A stretch of DNA of 64,000 bases from Actinomadura sp. J1-007 (GTDB lineage Bacteria; Actinomycetota; Actinomycetes; Streptosporangiales; Streptosporangiaceae). The notes below the pieces were generated by a model. It worked only from the letters and a program-made list of their open reading frames with translations. It was not told the DNA's origin and made no database searches. Positions within the stretch are counted from its first letter, which is position 1. Every line of letters starts with the position of its first letter. A program made the position numbers and the translations under genes. This document shows positions 1-8,050 of the stretch, piece by piece. The stretch is taken from NCBI RefSeq assembly GCF_009793335.1, contig NZ_WING01000001.1:5456001-5520000 (forward strand), written 5' to 3'.

Positions 1-601
1 CGAACAGCCCGCCGAAGGACCGGAGCACCCGCCCGTACCCTGCCGTCCGGGGGCGGACGTCCGGCGGCAACAGCGCGAGCGTGAGCAACGCGAGGACGGC
101 GGCGAGGAACGCCAGCGCCAGATAGACGCTCCGCCATCCCCACAGGTCCGCGAGCACTCCCGCGACGACGCGCGCGCCGAGGATGCCGACCACCACGCCC
201 GAGGTCACGACGCCGAGGTTGCGTCCGCGCTCGGCGGGCGGGGAGATCGACGCCGTGTACGCGACGGCGGTCTGCACCACCACCGCGAACAGGCCCGCCG
301 CGGCCAGCCCGGAGAACGCCGCCCAGGCGGCCGGAGCGGCCGCGGTGACCGCCGTTCCCGCGGCCACCAGGGCGAGGTGCGCGGCGATCAACCGCCTGCG
401 GTCGAGCATGTCGCCCAACGGCACCAGCAGCACCAGCCCCGCCAGATAGCCGAACTGCCCGATCGCCACGAACCAGCCGAGCGAGCCGACCGGAACCCCC
501 AGCTCCCGCCCCATCGGCCCCAGCACCGGCTGCCCGGCGTACACGCTCGCCACCGCGACCCCGCACACCACCGCCAGCAGCAGCCGCGTCCTCCAGTCCA
601 T
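1..601 (-). CDS. MFS transporter, 3'-truncated by the window edge
   Basis: The reading frame from the ATG at 601 runs leftward off the window, giving about 200 residues of the N-terminal half of a major facilitator superfamily drug/solute permease in the inner membrane. It begins MDWRTRLLLAVVCGVAVASV and has alternating hydrophobic helices. The loop 2-3 motif reads GDMLDRRR, the MFS motif A (G-x-x-x-D-R-x-R). The divergent HxlR-type regulator and the shared 85-bp promoter region with a perfect operator suggest the pump is controlled by that regulator. Substrate cannot be read; YnfM/AraJ-like DHA1 exporters are the closest impression. Confidence 0.85.
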   Translation of the reverse strand, partial: MDWRTRLLLAVVCGVAVASVYAGQPVLGPMGRELGVPVGSLGWFVAIGQFGYLAGLVLLVPLGDMLDRRRLIAAHLALVAAGTAVTAAAPAAWAAFSGLAAAGLFAVVVQTAVAYTASISPPAERGRNLGVVTSGVVVGILGARVVAGVLADLWGWRSVYLALAFLAAVLALLTLALLPPDVRPRTAGYGRVLRSFGGLF

Positions 602-616
602 CGAGACACCCCCCGT

Positions 617-637
617 TTGGTTGCATTTTGCAACCAA
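617..637. promoter_or_regulatory. Perfect inverted repeat, probable HxlR operator
   Basis: Arms TTGGTTGCA (617-625) and TGCAACCAA (629-637) are exact reverse complements separated by TTT. The site lies between the divergent MFS gene (start 601) and the HxlR gene (start 687), where an autoregulatory operator is expected. That HxlR is the binder is inference. Confidence 0.6.
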
Positions 638-686
638 CCGGAGGGTAGGGCAGAATGGTTTCAATACGCAACTCATTGGAGGAGTG

Positions 687-1085
687 ATGGCCCCGGCGTG
701 GACGGACCCGAACTGCCCGGTGGCCCGCACGGTCGATCTGGTCGGCGACCGGTGGAGCCTGCTCATCCTCCGCGACGCGATGGACGGCGCCCGCTCGTTC
801 ACCGACTTCCAGCGGCGCACCGGCATCGCCCGCAACATTCTCACCGAACGGCTCCGCAAGCTCACCGCCCACGGCCTGCTCGCCCAGGTCGACGCCCCGT
901 CCGGCAGGCGCAGGCTCTACGCGCTCACCGAGGCGGGCAAGGACCTCTTCCCCGTGATCGTCGCCCTGCGCCAGTGGGGCGAACGCCACGCCTTCGACCC
1001 GGACGAGCCCCACTCCGTCCTGGTCGACGCCACCGGCACCCGAGTCCCCGCCCTCATCCCCGCGTCCCCGACCGGAACCCCCTGA
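687..1085 (+). CDS. HxlR/MarR-like winged-helix regulator
   Basis: A 132-residue protein with the HxlR family layout: WTDPNCPVARTVDLVGDRWS near the N-terminus, then the winged helix (FTDFQRRTGIARNILTERLRKL) and the wing (LYALTEAGKDL). HxlR regulators are cytosolic dimers that often sense electrophiles through a conserved N-terminal Cys; here it is the Cys of DPNCPVA. The ATG at 687 is preferred because GGAGGAG sits just upstream at 678-684 and the family motif starts within ten residues. It probably represses itself and the divergent MFS pump through the 617-637 palindrome. Confidence 0.9.
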   Translation: MAPAWTDPNCPVARTVDLVGDRWSLLILRDAMDGARSFTDFQRRTGIARNILTERLRKLTAHGLLAQVDAPSGRRRLYALTEAGKDLFPVIVALRQWGERHAFDPDEPHSVLVDATGTRVPALIPASPTGTP

Positions 1086-1142
1086 CCAGCGACACAACCT
1101 CAGTCCGCCACCCCACCTGACCCGCAACCGCTTCCGTTCTTC

Positions 1143-1838
1143 TCAGTGCGGTGGGGGCTCTCGGTGCGTGGTCCGGTGACTCCAGTCGACGCGTTCGGAG
1201 GAGCCCAGTTCTCTTCCGTACTGGGCGATCTCTCGTAGTTTCGCGGCCAAGGCGGGCGCAGATGTCGCTGGTCGCGACCCTGTTTCCACAACGTCGGCCA
1301 AGATGCGGAGGTCTTCGGCCGGCAATCTGTGTCCGCTGACGGTCCGCAGCACGTATCGCACTTTGACGCCCGTCACCGCATCCCGGGCCTGGAGCACCGA
1401 AAAGGCTTCGTCGCCCTGGGCCGTAACGGTCGAGCCCAGCCGGACGCTCCGCGCAGTCGCCAGATCACATCGCCGTATCCGCTGGCCCGTTCGGACGGTC
1501 AGCACGGTCCCGTCCAGCCACGCCCGCTGCGGTGTTCTGTCGCGCCACCGCAGCCATGCGTAGGCGAACAACCCGATCCAGAGCAGCCAGCCGAGGATCA
1601 CCTCCCACTGCCGGCCGATCGTTCCGCCCACGACAGCCGCGAACAGTCCGACGAGGAAGAGCGTGAACCCGACATCGTTCCACGCGTGCGCGAAAGCCGA
1701 CCCGGCTGACGGGCGGGCTTCCAGGCCACCGCTCCCCAGTTCACGCCGGGTCCCAGGAGACACGCCCCCATTATGGCTGGCCCATTCCGGTTGGGGCCCT
1801 GGCCTGCGGGCAGTTCTCGGCCGCCCAGGGGACGGCAT
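1143..1838 (-). CDS. Membrane protein with two TM helices and a PH-like domain
   Basis: About 231 residues if the ATG at 1838 is used; no clear ribosome site supports it, and an internal GTG near codon 26 is possible. After a Pro/Arg/Gly-rich N-terminus come two adjacent hydrophobic helices (VGFTLFLVGLFAAVVGGTIG and VILGWLLWIGLFAYAWL) with a short turn. A beta-rich soluble region follows (TPQRAWLDGTVLTVRTGQ...), resembling bacterial PH-like membrane proteins. The same TM-TM-PH arrangement ends the Ser/Thr kinase at 13044-14486. No function is known, and the neighbours do not explain it. Confidence 0.6.
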   Translation of the reverse strand: MPSPGRPRTARRPGPQPEWASHNGGVSPGTRRELGSGGLEARPSAGSAFAHAWNDVGFTLFLVGLFAAVVGGTIGRQWEVILGWLLWIGLFAYAWLRWRDRTPQRAWLDGTVLTVRTGQRIRRCDLATARSVRLGSTVTAQGDEAFSVLQARDAVTGVKVRYVLRTVSGHRLPAEDLRILADVVETGSRPATSAPALAAKLREIAQYGRELGSSERVDWSHRTTHREPPPH

Positions 1839-1921
1839 TGACTTTCGTGATCGAAGGTGAGAGGGAAGGATAATTTCGGGTGGGTGGGGATTGCGGGGGG
1901 CGGGGGGTGTAGGGCAGCTTG

Positions 1922-1948
1922 GAAACGATCTTGTCCGCAGATCGTTTC
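1922..1948. promoter_or_regulatory. 10-bp perfect inverted repeat upstream of secreted protein
   Basis: GAAACGATCT (1922-1931) and AGATCGTTTC (1939-1948) are exact reverse complements around a 7-nt spacer, 53 bp before the ATG at 2001. It could be an operator or a 5'-leader hairpin; no cognate regulator is recognisable nearby. Confidence 0.5.
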
Positions 1949-2000
1949 TCGCGGCGGTCCCGTTCCCTCGCGAGGCGGATCGTCACGCGAGGAGCCCTCC

Positions 2001-3404
2001 ATGGCATGGCCCCTGCGGTCGGTCGTTCGGTGCTGTCTGGCGACGTTGCTCGTCGCCGGCGGCCTGAACGCCGTGTCCGCCCCGGCTCACGCCGAGCCGA
2101 ACCTCGGCAACTACTACATGCGCACCGCCAACAACGGCACTGAGATGCGGCAACGCATCGAGGAGCTGGACAAGGAGCTCCCCAAGCTCGGCGTTCAGAA
2201 CATCCTCGCCGAAGCGCCCCACACGGGTAGGACCGCGAACGGCGTGTGCAATTCCAACGCCGTCAACGAGACTCCCGACCCGCCGGTCAAGTTCAGCTTC
2301 TGCTGGGAGGGCGACGACGCGGGCGGCAGCAAGCCGACCTACGAGTGGACCCCGCAGGGAATCACCACGGTGGCCGACGCCGTGGAGGACAAGGCGTGGG
2401 GAACGGAGAAGCCGCTCATCACCACCTGGTACAACTGCGAGCGCCGGATCGGAGTCGACCAGCCCGCGGAATGCCCCAAGGACAACAAGAAGGGCGTCCG
2501 GATCTCGATCATCGACCCGAGCACCGGGAAGTACGCGCACGTGCTGCTGGTGTACCCGTTCAAGAACGACTCGGGCAACGCCACCTACATGAGCCTGCGC
2601 ACCAAGCAGAACGCCGAGGGCGGTTCGCTGCACGCGGGCGGCATCGTCTGGTACGGCAATTACCTGTACGTCGCCGACACCGCGCGGGGCCTGCGCGTTT
2701 TCGACCTGCGGAACATCTTCGACCTGAAGGCCGCGGGCGACAAGGGCAACACCACGGACAAGGGCAAGATCGGCCGTCAGGACGGCGTGTTCTACGGCCA
2801 CGGCTACCGTTTCGTCCTGCCGGAGAGCGAGGCGTACACCAACACCGTCCCGCGGCCGGCCGAGGGCGACCGGTGCGAGGGGACGGGCTCGCCCACGACC
2901 TCCTACGTCTCCCTCGACCGCACCGCCGACCGCGACGGCGGCACGAGGTACCTGCTCACCGGTGAGTACTGCGCCGGCCGGGAGGCCCCGAAGGACCGCG
3001 GCGGCCGCGTCGCCGCATGGCCGCTGAACCGCGACGACGGCATGCCCGACATGAACGCCAGGTGCGTGGCCGACCCCGCGGGAGGCGCGACGATCCCGTG
3101 CTGGCACGCCACCGCCGCGTACGCCATGCCGCCCGGAGTCGGCAACATCCAGGGCGCGACCCGCTACGCGGGTTCCTGGTACCTGGCCCAGAGCAACGGC
3201 GACCGGGGCACCAGCGCCCTGATCAAGGCGTCGCAGCCGGGCGGCGCGACCGGCTACCTCACCAAGGTCGGCGATTCGCATCCGGCCGCCGTCGGCGTCG
3301 AGGACCTGTCGCACTGGCCCGGCTCGGACGCCAACCGTTCCGGCCTGTGGACGCTGACCGAACACCCCGGCAAACGCATGGTCTACCTGACCGCCAAGCC
3401 CTGA
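2001..3404 (+). CDS. Secreted protein, beta-propeller-like, unknown function
   Basis: A 467-residue exported protein. The ATG at 2001 has GAGGAG six bases upstream and is followed by a classical Sec signal peptide (Arg-rich start, hydrophobic core LATLLVAGGLNAV, cleavage after APAHA, about residue 31). The mature part has many Trp/Tyr/Gly-rich strands and phrases such as GIVWYGNYLYVADTARGLRV, which fit the repeated blades of a beta-propeller (LVIVD/quinoprotein-like). Several Cys residues suggest extracellular disulfides. I do not see an enzyme motif. It stands alone, ends at a strong terminator, and has a palindrome in its leader. Confidence 0.8.
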   Translation: MAWPLRSVVRCCLATLLVAGGLNAVSAPAHAEPNLGNYYMRTANNGTEMRQRIEELDKELPKLGVQNILAEAPHTGRTANGVCNSNAVNETPDPPVKFSFCWEGDDAGGSKPTYEWTPQGITTVADAVEDKAWGTEKPLITTWYNCERRIGVDQPAECPKDNKKGVRISIIDPSTGKYAHVLLVYPFKNDSGNATYMSLRTKQNAEGGSLHAGGIVWYGNYLYVADTARGLRVFDLRNIFDLKAAGDKGNTTDKGKIGRQDGVFYGHGYRFVLPESEAYTNTVPRPAEGDRCEGTGSPTTSYVSLDRTADRDGGTRYLLTGEYCAGREAPKDRGGRVAAWPLNRDDGMPDMNARCVADPAGGATIPCWHATAAYAMPPGVGNIQGATRYAGSWYLAQSNGDRGTSALIKASQPGGATGYLTKVGDSHPAAVGVEDLSHWPGSDANRSGLWTLTEHPGKRMVYLTAKP

Positions 3405-3409
3405 TAGGA

Positions 3410-3442
3410 AACGGGCCGCCTTCCCACCGAAGGCGGCCCGTT
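3410..3442. terminator. Bidirectional rho-independent-type terminator
   Basis: AACGGGCCGCCTTC (3410-3423) pairs perfectly over 14 bp with GAAGGCGGCCCGTT (429-442 of the same kb, i.e. 3429-3442) around a CCACC loop. It lies between the convergent secreted-protein gene and the WYL regulator gene and can end both transcripts. Confidence 0.9.
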
Positions 3443-3461
3443 CTCTTCTCGCCGCCGGGGC

Positions 3462-4436
3462 TCAGATCGTCTCGTTGTAACGGGTGGCGAGCGCGGTTGC
3501 GCGATTGTGCAGGGAGGTGCGCAGCCATTGTGGGGCGAGGGCTTCGGCTTGGGTGGAGAGCTGCCACAGGGCCCATTCGGCGTGACGCGAATCCTGGAAG
3601 GACGCTTCTAGTCGTAGCCAGCCGTCGGCGTCGGTTCGTTCGGTGTGGACGGCCAGTGCGGTGTTCACCAGCTCTTCTCGCCGTTTGGGATTGAGCCGTA
3701 TGAGAACGGTGACCTGGTCGCCGCCGGTTCGGAAGCGGGTACTGCGTTCCTGCCAGGCCCGGTCGAGGTCGATCCGGTCGGGCCGTTCGGCGGGTTCGTC
3801 GAGTTTCTGGGCGGCGTGGATGCGGGAGAGGCGGTAGGTGCGGTCGGCGCCGGAACGGGTGGCCAGGAGGTAGCCCTGGTCGCGTACGGTGACCAGGCCG
3901 ATGGGGTCGACGGTGCGCCATTGCGGGGCCTGGTCCAGGGCCGCGTAGTGGATGCGGAGTTTGCGGCCCGCGAACACCGCGCGCCGGATCTCGGCCATGG
4001 TGGCGTCGGGGATCTCGTCGGTGGTGGTGCGGCGTGCGAGCAGGTCGGTGTCGGGGTCGATGAGCAGCCGTTCGGCTACGCCGGCGGCGGTGTGCCGGTG
4101 GGACTCGGGGAGCGCGTCGATCACTTTGAGCATGGCCGAGGCGAGGGCCGAGCCGAGGCCGAACGCTTGTGCGCCGCGTCGCGAACCGGCGATCAGCAGG
4201 GCCAGGGCCTCGTCGTGGTTGAGTCCGGTGAGTTCGGTCTGGAAGCCGGGCAGCAGCGCGAACCCGCCGTGGCGGCCGCGTTGGGCGTAGACCGGGACGC
4301 CGGCGGCGGACAGCGCCTCGATGTCGCGCAGCACGGTGCGGGTGGAGACCTCCAGCTCGCGGGCCAGCGTGGCCGCCGACAGCCGACCGCGCTGGCGCAG
4401 CAGCAGCACCAGTGAGACCAGCCGATCCGCGCGCAT
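3462..4436 (-). CDS. YafY-type HTH/WYL-domain regulator
   Basis: A 324-residue regulator. Residues 1-60 are a DeoR-like winged helix (LVSLVLLLRQRGRLSAATLA, then the recognition helix STRTVLRDIEALSAAGVPVY). The middle and C-terminus form a WYL ligand-sensing domain (LRIHYAALDQAPQWRTVDPI, then YRLSRIHAAQ) and a WCX extension. Such proteins typically repress a divergent small enzyme gene and respond to a ligand or nucleic acid. The divergent neighbour is the RidA-like protein, with a clear palindrome between them. It is convergent with the secreted-protein gene across a shared terminator. Confidence 0.93.
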   Translation of the reverse strand: MRADRLVSLVLLLRQRGRLSAATLARELEVSTRTVLRDIEALSAAGVPVYAQRGRHGGFALLPGFQTELTGLNHDEALALLIAGSRRGAQAFGLGSALASAMLKVIDALPESHRHTAAGVAERLLIDPDTDLLARRTTTDEIPDATMAEIRRAVFAGRKLRIHYAALDQAPQWRTVDPIGLVTVRDQGYLLATRSGADRTYRLSRIHAAQKLDEPAERPDRIDLDRAWQERSTRFRTGGDQVTVLIRLNPKRREELVNTALAVHTERTDADGWLRLEASFQDSRHAEWALWQLSTQAEALAPQWLRTSLHNRATALATRYNETI

Positions 4437-4455
4437 CCGAGAACTCTACGAAATA

Positions 4456-4474
4456 CACGACACAGGATGTCGTG
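4456..4474. promoter_or_regulatory. Inverted repeat, probable operator of the WYL regulator
   Basis: CACGACA (4456-4462) and TGTCGTG (4468-4474) are exact reverse complements with a 5-bp spacer. The site is 20 bp upstream of the regulator start at 4436 and 66 bp upstream of the RidA-like gene, so it could control both. Confidence 0.6.
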
Positions 4475-4539
4475 ATTCGTTGGGAGGCTTTCATCACGGC
4501 GTCCGGAGACGGCGGCCACCGGGCCGGCGGGCGTACGCG

Positions 4540-4968
4540 ATGTCCAACGAACCGAACGGAGCAGGCGTGGCAGTGGAGCGTGTGGCGGTCAACCCGTGGG
4601 CGTGGTCGGCGGAGATGGGCTACAACCAGGGCGAGGTCGTGTCGGGGAACACCCGGACTCTGTTCTGCGCCGGGCAGACCGCGATGAGCGGCGACGGCAA
4701 GCCCGAGCATGAGGGTGACATGGCGGCGCAGGTGGCGTTGAGCCTGGACAACCTGGAGGCCGTTCTCGGGGAGGCCGGCATGTCGCTGGCCGATCTGGTG
4801 CGGCTGAACGTCTACACCACCGACGTCGATCTGCTGTTCCAGCACTATGGCGTCCTGGCGTCGCGGTTGGGCGCGGCGGGGGCGGCGCCGCCGACCACGA
4901 TGCTCGGAGTGACGCGGCTGGCGATTCCCTCGTTGATGGTGGAGCTGGAGGGCACCGCCGTCGCGTGA
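4540..4968 (+). CDS. RidA/YjgF family enamine/imine deaminase-like protein
   Basis: A 142-residue RidA-family protein. RidA proteins hydrolyse reactive enamine/imine intermediates from PLP enzymes, usually as trimers in the cytosol. Family features visible are LFCAGQTAMSGDG, the helix HEGDMAAQVALSLDNLEAVL, VRLNVYTTDVD and the end PTTMLGVTRLAIPSLMVELE. The usual catalytic Arg position in the last strand motif (R-x-x-v-x-x-LP) is not obvious: the protein reads TMLGVTRLAIPSLMVE, with the Arg shifted into the LAIP segment, so activity is uncertain. The ATG at 4540 is used; GTG at 4567, nearer to GGAGCAGG, is an alternative. Confidence 0.85.
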   Translation: MSNEPNGAGVAVERVAVNPWAWSAEMGYNQGEVVSGNTRTLFCAGQTAMSGDGKPEHEGDMAAQVALSLDNLEAVLGEAGMSLADLVRLNVYTTDVDLLFQHYGVLASRLGAAGAAPPTTMLGVTRLAIPSLMVELEGTAVA

Positions 4969-4990
4969 ACGGCCTTGCCGCTTGCCCGCC

Positions 4991-5017
4991 GCCCGTGCCG
5001 GTCCGACCGGCACGGGC
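4991..5017. terminator. Strong hairpin terminator between convergent genes
   Basis: GCCCGTGCCGGT (4991-5002) pairs perfectly with ACCGGCACGGGC (5006-5017) around CCG. It lies 22 bp after the RidA-like stop codon. The 118 bp from here to 5135 hold no recognisable gene. Confidence 0.85.
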
Positions 5018-5135
5018 AGCGGCGCGGGAAGCGCGGCGTGCGCCTCGGCGGCCAGGAGGTGGTGGACCGCTCCGACGTGGTGATCATCGCCGTACGGCGC
5101 CAGGATCGCCACGAAGCTGCACGCGGCCTCGGCCG

Positions 5136-6587
5136 TCAGTTCCGGGAGAGGCGGAGCATGACGCAGACGGCGACCGCGCACAGGGCGGTGATCACCGCGA
5201 CGCCGCCGAGCGCGACCTGCCACGCGTCGGTGAACGCCGCGCGCTCGGTGGGGCCGATCTCGCCCGCGGTGATCCGGGCCGCCGCCCGCGCCGAGCCGGT
5301 GCTCGCCCGCAGCAGGCTGACCAGCACCGCGCCGAACAGGGCGATGACCAGCGCCTCAGCGGTGCCGCGCACGGTGTTGAGGAACCCGGCCGCCATCCCG
5401 GCGCGGTCCCGTTCGACCAGGCCCATCGCCTGCCCGTCGGTGATGCCGAACGACAGGCCCATGCCGACGCCGATGAGCAGCAGCGGGCCTAGCAGCGCGA
5501 CCGCGCCGATCCCGGGATGCAGCACCATGAGCCAGGCGTTGCCCGCCGCGACCATGGCCAGGGCGCCCGTCATCAGCGCCCGTCCGGAGACGCCCTTGGC
5601 GGCCAGCTGCCCGCCCAGCGGCGGGACCACCAGCACCGGGGCCGTCAGCATCAGCATGAGCAGGCCCGCCTCGCCCGTCGAGGCGCCGTTCACCCCTTGC
5701 AGGTAGGTGGGCAGGAACACCAGCACCCCGAGAAAGCCAACCGAGGTCGCCAGGGTGCCGAGGCACCACCCCATGAACGGAACGTTGCGCACCAGCGTCA
5801 GGTCCAGCACCGGCCGGTCGCCGCGGCGTTCCACCGCGCCGAACACCGCCAGCAGGACCGCGCCCGCGACCAGTGCCGCGAGCACCGGCACGGAACCCCA
5901 GCCGTGCTCGGGGCCCTGCATGATGCCGAACATCAGCGCCGCCAGGCCCGCGATGAAGGTGAGGGCCCCGGCGCGGTCCACGCGGGGCCGCTCGTCGGCG
6001 CGCGACTCGGGCGCGAAGAGGCTGCCCGCCAGCACGACCAGACCGGCGACCACGTACGCGCCGAACGTGCCGCGCCAGCCGAACGCGCCGACCGCCCAGC
6101 CCGACAGGCTCGGCCCGATCGCGATCCCGACGCCCGCCATCGTGCCCATCCCGGCGAACGCGCGGGTGCGGGCCGCGCCGTCGAAGGTCGCGGCGAGGAT
6201 CGCGCCGCCCGCCGCCATCATCCCGGCCGCCCCGACGCCCGCCAGGAGCCGCGCCGCGTCCAGCAGCCAGATGCCGTTCGCCACCGCGCTGAGCAGCGCC
6301 GCCGCGGTGAACAGCGACGCGCCGAGGACGAAGACCCGGCGGCGGCCGAACAGGTCGGCGAGCGACCCGCAGACCAGGGTGAACGCGGCGAAGGTCAGGT
6401 TGTAGCCCGCCACGACCCACTGGAGGGGCGCGCCGGAGGCGCCCAGTTCGGCGCCGATGCGCGGGACCGCCACGGCGGTGCCCGCGATCGACATGGCCAG
6501 GGCCAGCACGCCCAGCAGCACGGTGGCCGCGGTGACCGGCGGGCTGACCCTTCCGACGGGTCGCGCGCCGATGCCGATGGTGCTCAC
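5136..6587 (-). CDS. MFS efflux transporter (EmrB/QacA-like)
   Basis: A 483-residue membrane protein with about 12-14 helices. The first helix ends ALAMSIAGTAVAVPRIGAEL, a variant of the DHA2 motif, followed by WVVAGYNLTFAAFTLVCGSL and motif A as GSLADLFGRRRVFV. The antiporter motif region reads AGVGIAIGPSLSGWAV. The GTG at 6587 is preferred to the upstream ATG at 6620 because GGGAGGA lies 5-11 bases before it. Proton-coupled export of toxic compounds is the family role; the substrate is unknown. The 20-bp palindrome upstream sits inside a promoter with an overlong spacer, so a MerR/SoxR-type activator probably induces the gene. Confidence 0.92.
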   Translation of the reverse strand: MSTIGIGARPVGRVSPPVTAATVLLGVLALAMSIAGTAVAVPRIGAELGASGAPLQWVVAGYNLTFAAFTLVCGSLADLFGRRRVFVLGASLFTAAALLSAVANGIWLLDAARLLAGVGAAGMMAAGGAILAATFDGAARTRAFAGMGTMAGVGIAIGPSLSGWAVGAFGWRGTFGAYVVAGLVVLAGSLFAPESRADERPRVDRAGALTFIAGLAALMFGIMQGPEHGWGSVPVLAALVAGAVLLAVFGAVERRGDRPVLDLTLVRNVPFMGWCLGTLATSVGFLGVLVFLPTYLQGVNGASTGEAGLLMLMLTAPVLVVPPLGGQLAAKGVSGRALMTGALAMVAAGNAWLMVLHPGIGAVALLGPLLLIGVGMGLSFGITDGQAMGLVERDRAGMAAGFLNTVRGTAEALVIALFGAVLVSLLRASTGSARAAARITAGEIGPTERAAFTDAWQVALGGVAVITALCAVAVCVMLRLSRN

Positions 6588-6626
6588 AAGGTCCTCCCGG
6601 GACTCGAACGTGATCACCACCCTGCA

Positions 6627-6646
6627 ACCTCGACTTAAGTCGAGGT
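6627..6646 (-). promoter_or_regulatory. MerR/SoxR-type 20-bp palindrome in MFS promoter
   Basis: ACCTCGACTTAAGTCGAGGT is a perfect 20-bp palindrome. Read on the minus strand it follows TTGAC directly, so a -35 TTGACC is separated from a weak -10 (CAGGGT) by about 19 bp. That overlong spacer bridged by a dyad is the classical MerR-family activation site, and the sequence is close to the SoxR box pattern ACCTCAACT...AGTTGAGGT. No MerR gene adjoins it, so the regulator must be encoded elsewhere. Confidence 0.65.
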
Positions 6647-6695
6647 CAATCGCTCCCGCCGGCCGTCCCGTGGCGGCGGCGTGCGGGGCCGGGGG

Positions 6696-7238
6696 TCAGC
6701 GCCGGGCGTGGCGGATCTTCAGCCGTCCCATCCCCATGGTCCCGGAGACGCGGATCTTCGGCCCGCCCGGACGGGAGGGCCGGCGGGGCCGGTAGAGCGC
6801 GTCCTTCCACCCGGTGTGCAGGCCCTCGACGTCCACGACGGCGTCGCGGGGCACCGTGATCTTGGCGCGGCCGGTGCCCAGGCGCAGCTCGATGTCGACC
6901 ACCGGATGCTCGATGACCGCCCGGGACAGATTCAGGTTCACCCTCCCGAGCGCGGACTCGACCTTGAGGATCCGAGGGACCCGCCATGCGCCGCGCCGCC
7001 GGATCCGTCCGCTCATGGCGGCGATCGTGGACTCGGTGGCCGGCTTCTCTCCGGGAAGGGAGGCCAGAGCCGACACCAGCTCGCCGTGCGTCGCGGCGGT
7101 GAGCGCCCGATGGAGGCGTTCGTCCATCTCCTCGTGGGAGATGTGCCCTTGGGTGTACGCCTCCTGGAGGCGCCGCACGGCCGTGTCGCGGTCGTCTTCG
7201 GCGACCGGCGCCAGCGGATCTTCTGGCCGGGGAGTCAC
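6696..7238 (-). CDS. DUF1707 SHOCT-like domain protein
   Basis: A 180-residue actinobacterial protein starting at GTG 7238. Residues about 15-60 (AVRRLQEAYTQGHISHEEMDERLHRALTA) form the DUF1707 domain, a short SHOCT-like helical hairpin thought to mediate oligomerisation or regulation. The C-terminal half (LNLSRAVIEHPVVDIELRLG, GRAKITVPRDAVVDVEGLHT) resembles the beta-rich LiaF/LiaI-like cell-wall stress response domain. It has no TM segment, so it is likely cytosolic. The molecular role is unknown. It is divergent from the AlkD-like gene. Confidence 0.85.
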   Translation of the reverse strand: MTPRPEDPLAPVAEDDRDTAVRRLQEAYTQGHISHEEMDERLHRALTAATHGELVSALASLPGEKPATESTIAAMSGRIRRRGAWRVPRILKVESALGRVNLNLSRAVIEHPVVDIELRLGTGRAKITVPRDAVVDVEGLHTGWKDALYRPRRPSRPGGPKIRVSGTMGMGRLKIRHARR

Positions 7239-7325
7239 CGGTTCACTCTAGGGCCTGTCCGGCCGAGGACCGCTGCGGGGATCTTCCGTCGTAGGCTGAG
7301 GTTTACGCCATGGCAGGAGGCTGAG

Positions 7326-8012
7326 GTGGCCGAGACGACGCCCGCCGAGGACCCGGTGGCCGAGGTGCTGGCCGAGCTGGCCGGGCTGGAGGACCCGAAG
7401 ATCCGCGAGGTGAACGAGAGGCACGGTGACGATCACGGTGTGAATCTCGGCAGGCTGCGGGCCCTCGCGAAACGGCTGAAGACGCAGCAGGAGCTCGCGC
7501 GCGGGCTCTGGCGGACCGGCGACACCGCGGCGAGGCTGCTGGCGCTGCTGGTCTGCCGTCCGAAGGCGTTCGAGCGCGACGAGCTGGACGCCATGCTGCG
7601 CGAGGCGCGCACGCCCAAGGTGCACGACTGGCTCGTGAACTACGTGGTGAAGAAGAACCCGCACCGCGAGGAACTGCGGCTGGCCTGGTTCGCCGATCCG
7701 GACCCGGTGGTCGCGAGCGCCGGGTGGGCGCTGACCGCCGAACGCGTGGCGAAGAAGCCCGAGGGCCTCGACCTCTCGGCGCTGCTCGACGTCATCGAGG
7801 CGGAGATGAAGGACGCTCCGGAACGCCTGCAATGGGCGATGAACACCTGCCTGGCCCAGATCGGGATCGAGCACGCCGGGCACCGCGCCCGCGCCGTCGG
7901 CATCGGCGAGCGCCTGGAGGTGCTCAAGGACTACCCGACCTCCCCGGGCTGCACGTCCCCGTTCGCGCCCGTCTGGATCAACGAGATGGTGCGCAGGCGG
8001 GACGGCGCGTAG
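7326..8012 (+). CDS. DNA alkylation repair (AlkD-like) protein
   Basis: A 228-residue all-helical protein resembling AlkC/AlkD HEAT-repeat DNA glycosylase-like proteins: successive helices such as WRTGDTAARLLALLVCRPKA, HDWLVNYVVKKNPHREELRL and DPDPVVASAGWALTAERVAK. AlkD relatives excise N3/N7-alkyl purines without base flipping; whether this member keeps the activity cannot be judged. The start is GTG 7326, placed eight bases after AGGAGG; longer in-frame openings upstream overlap the divergent DUF1707 gene and are unlikely. Confidence 0.8.
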   Translation: MAETTPAEDPVAEVLAELAGLEDPKIREVNERHGDDHGVNLGRLRALAKRLKTQQELARGLWRTGDTAARLLALLVCRPKAFERDELDAMLREARTPKVHDWLVNYVVKKNPHREELRLAWFADPDPVVASAGWALTAERVAKKPEGLDLSALLDVIEAEMKDAPERLQWAMNTCLAQIGIEHAGHRARAVGIGERLEVLKDYPTSPGCTSPFAPVWINEMVRRRDGA

Positions 8013-8015
8013 GAA

Positions 8016-8034
8016 GGGCCGCGCCCCACGGCCC
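8016..8034. terminator. Short hairpin between convergent genes (weak)
   Basis: GGGCCG (8016-8021) can pair with CGGCCC (8029-8034) around a 7-nt loop just after the AlkD-like stop. The stem is short and has no T-tract, so a terminator role is only possible. Confidence 0.35.
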
Positions 8035-8050
8035 GGGGCGTCGCGGCGCG

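Noticed and set aside
5018..5135. Remnant gene between the RidA-like and MFS genes
   Set aside because: Short frames exist on both strands but none shows a family motif or a start with a ribosome site.
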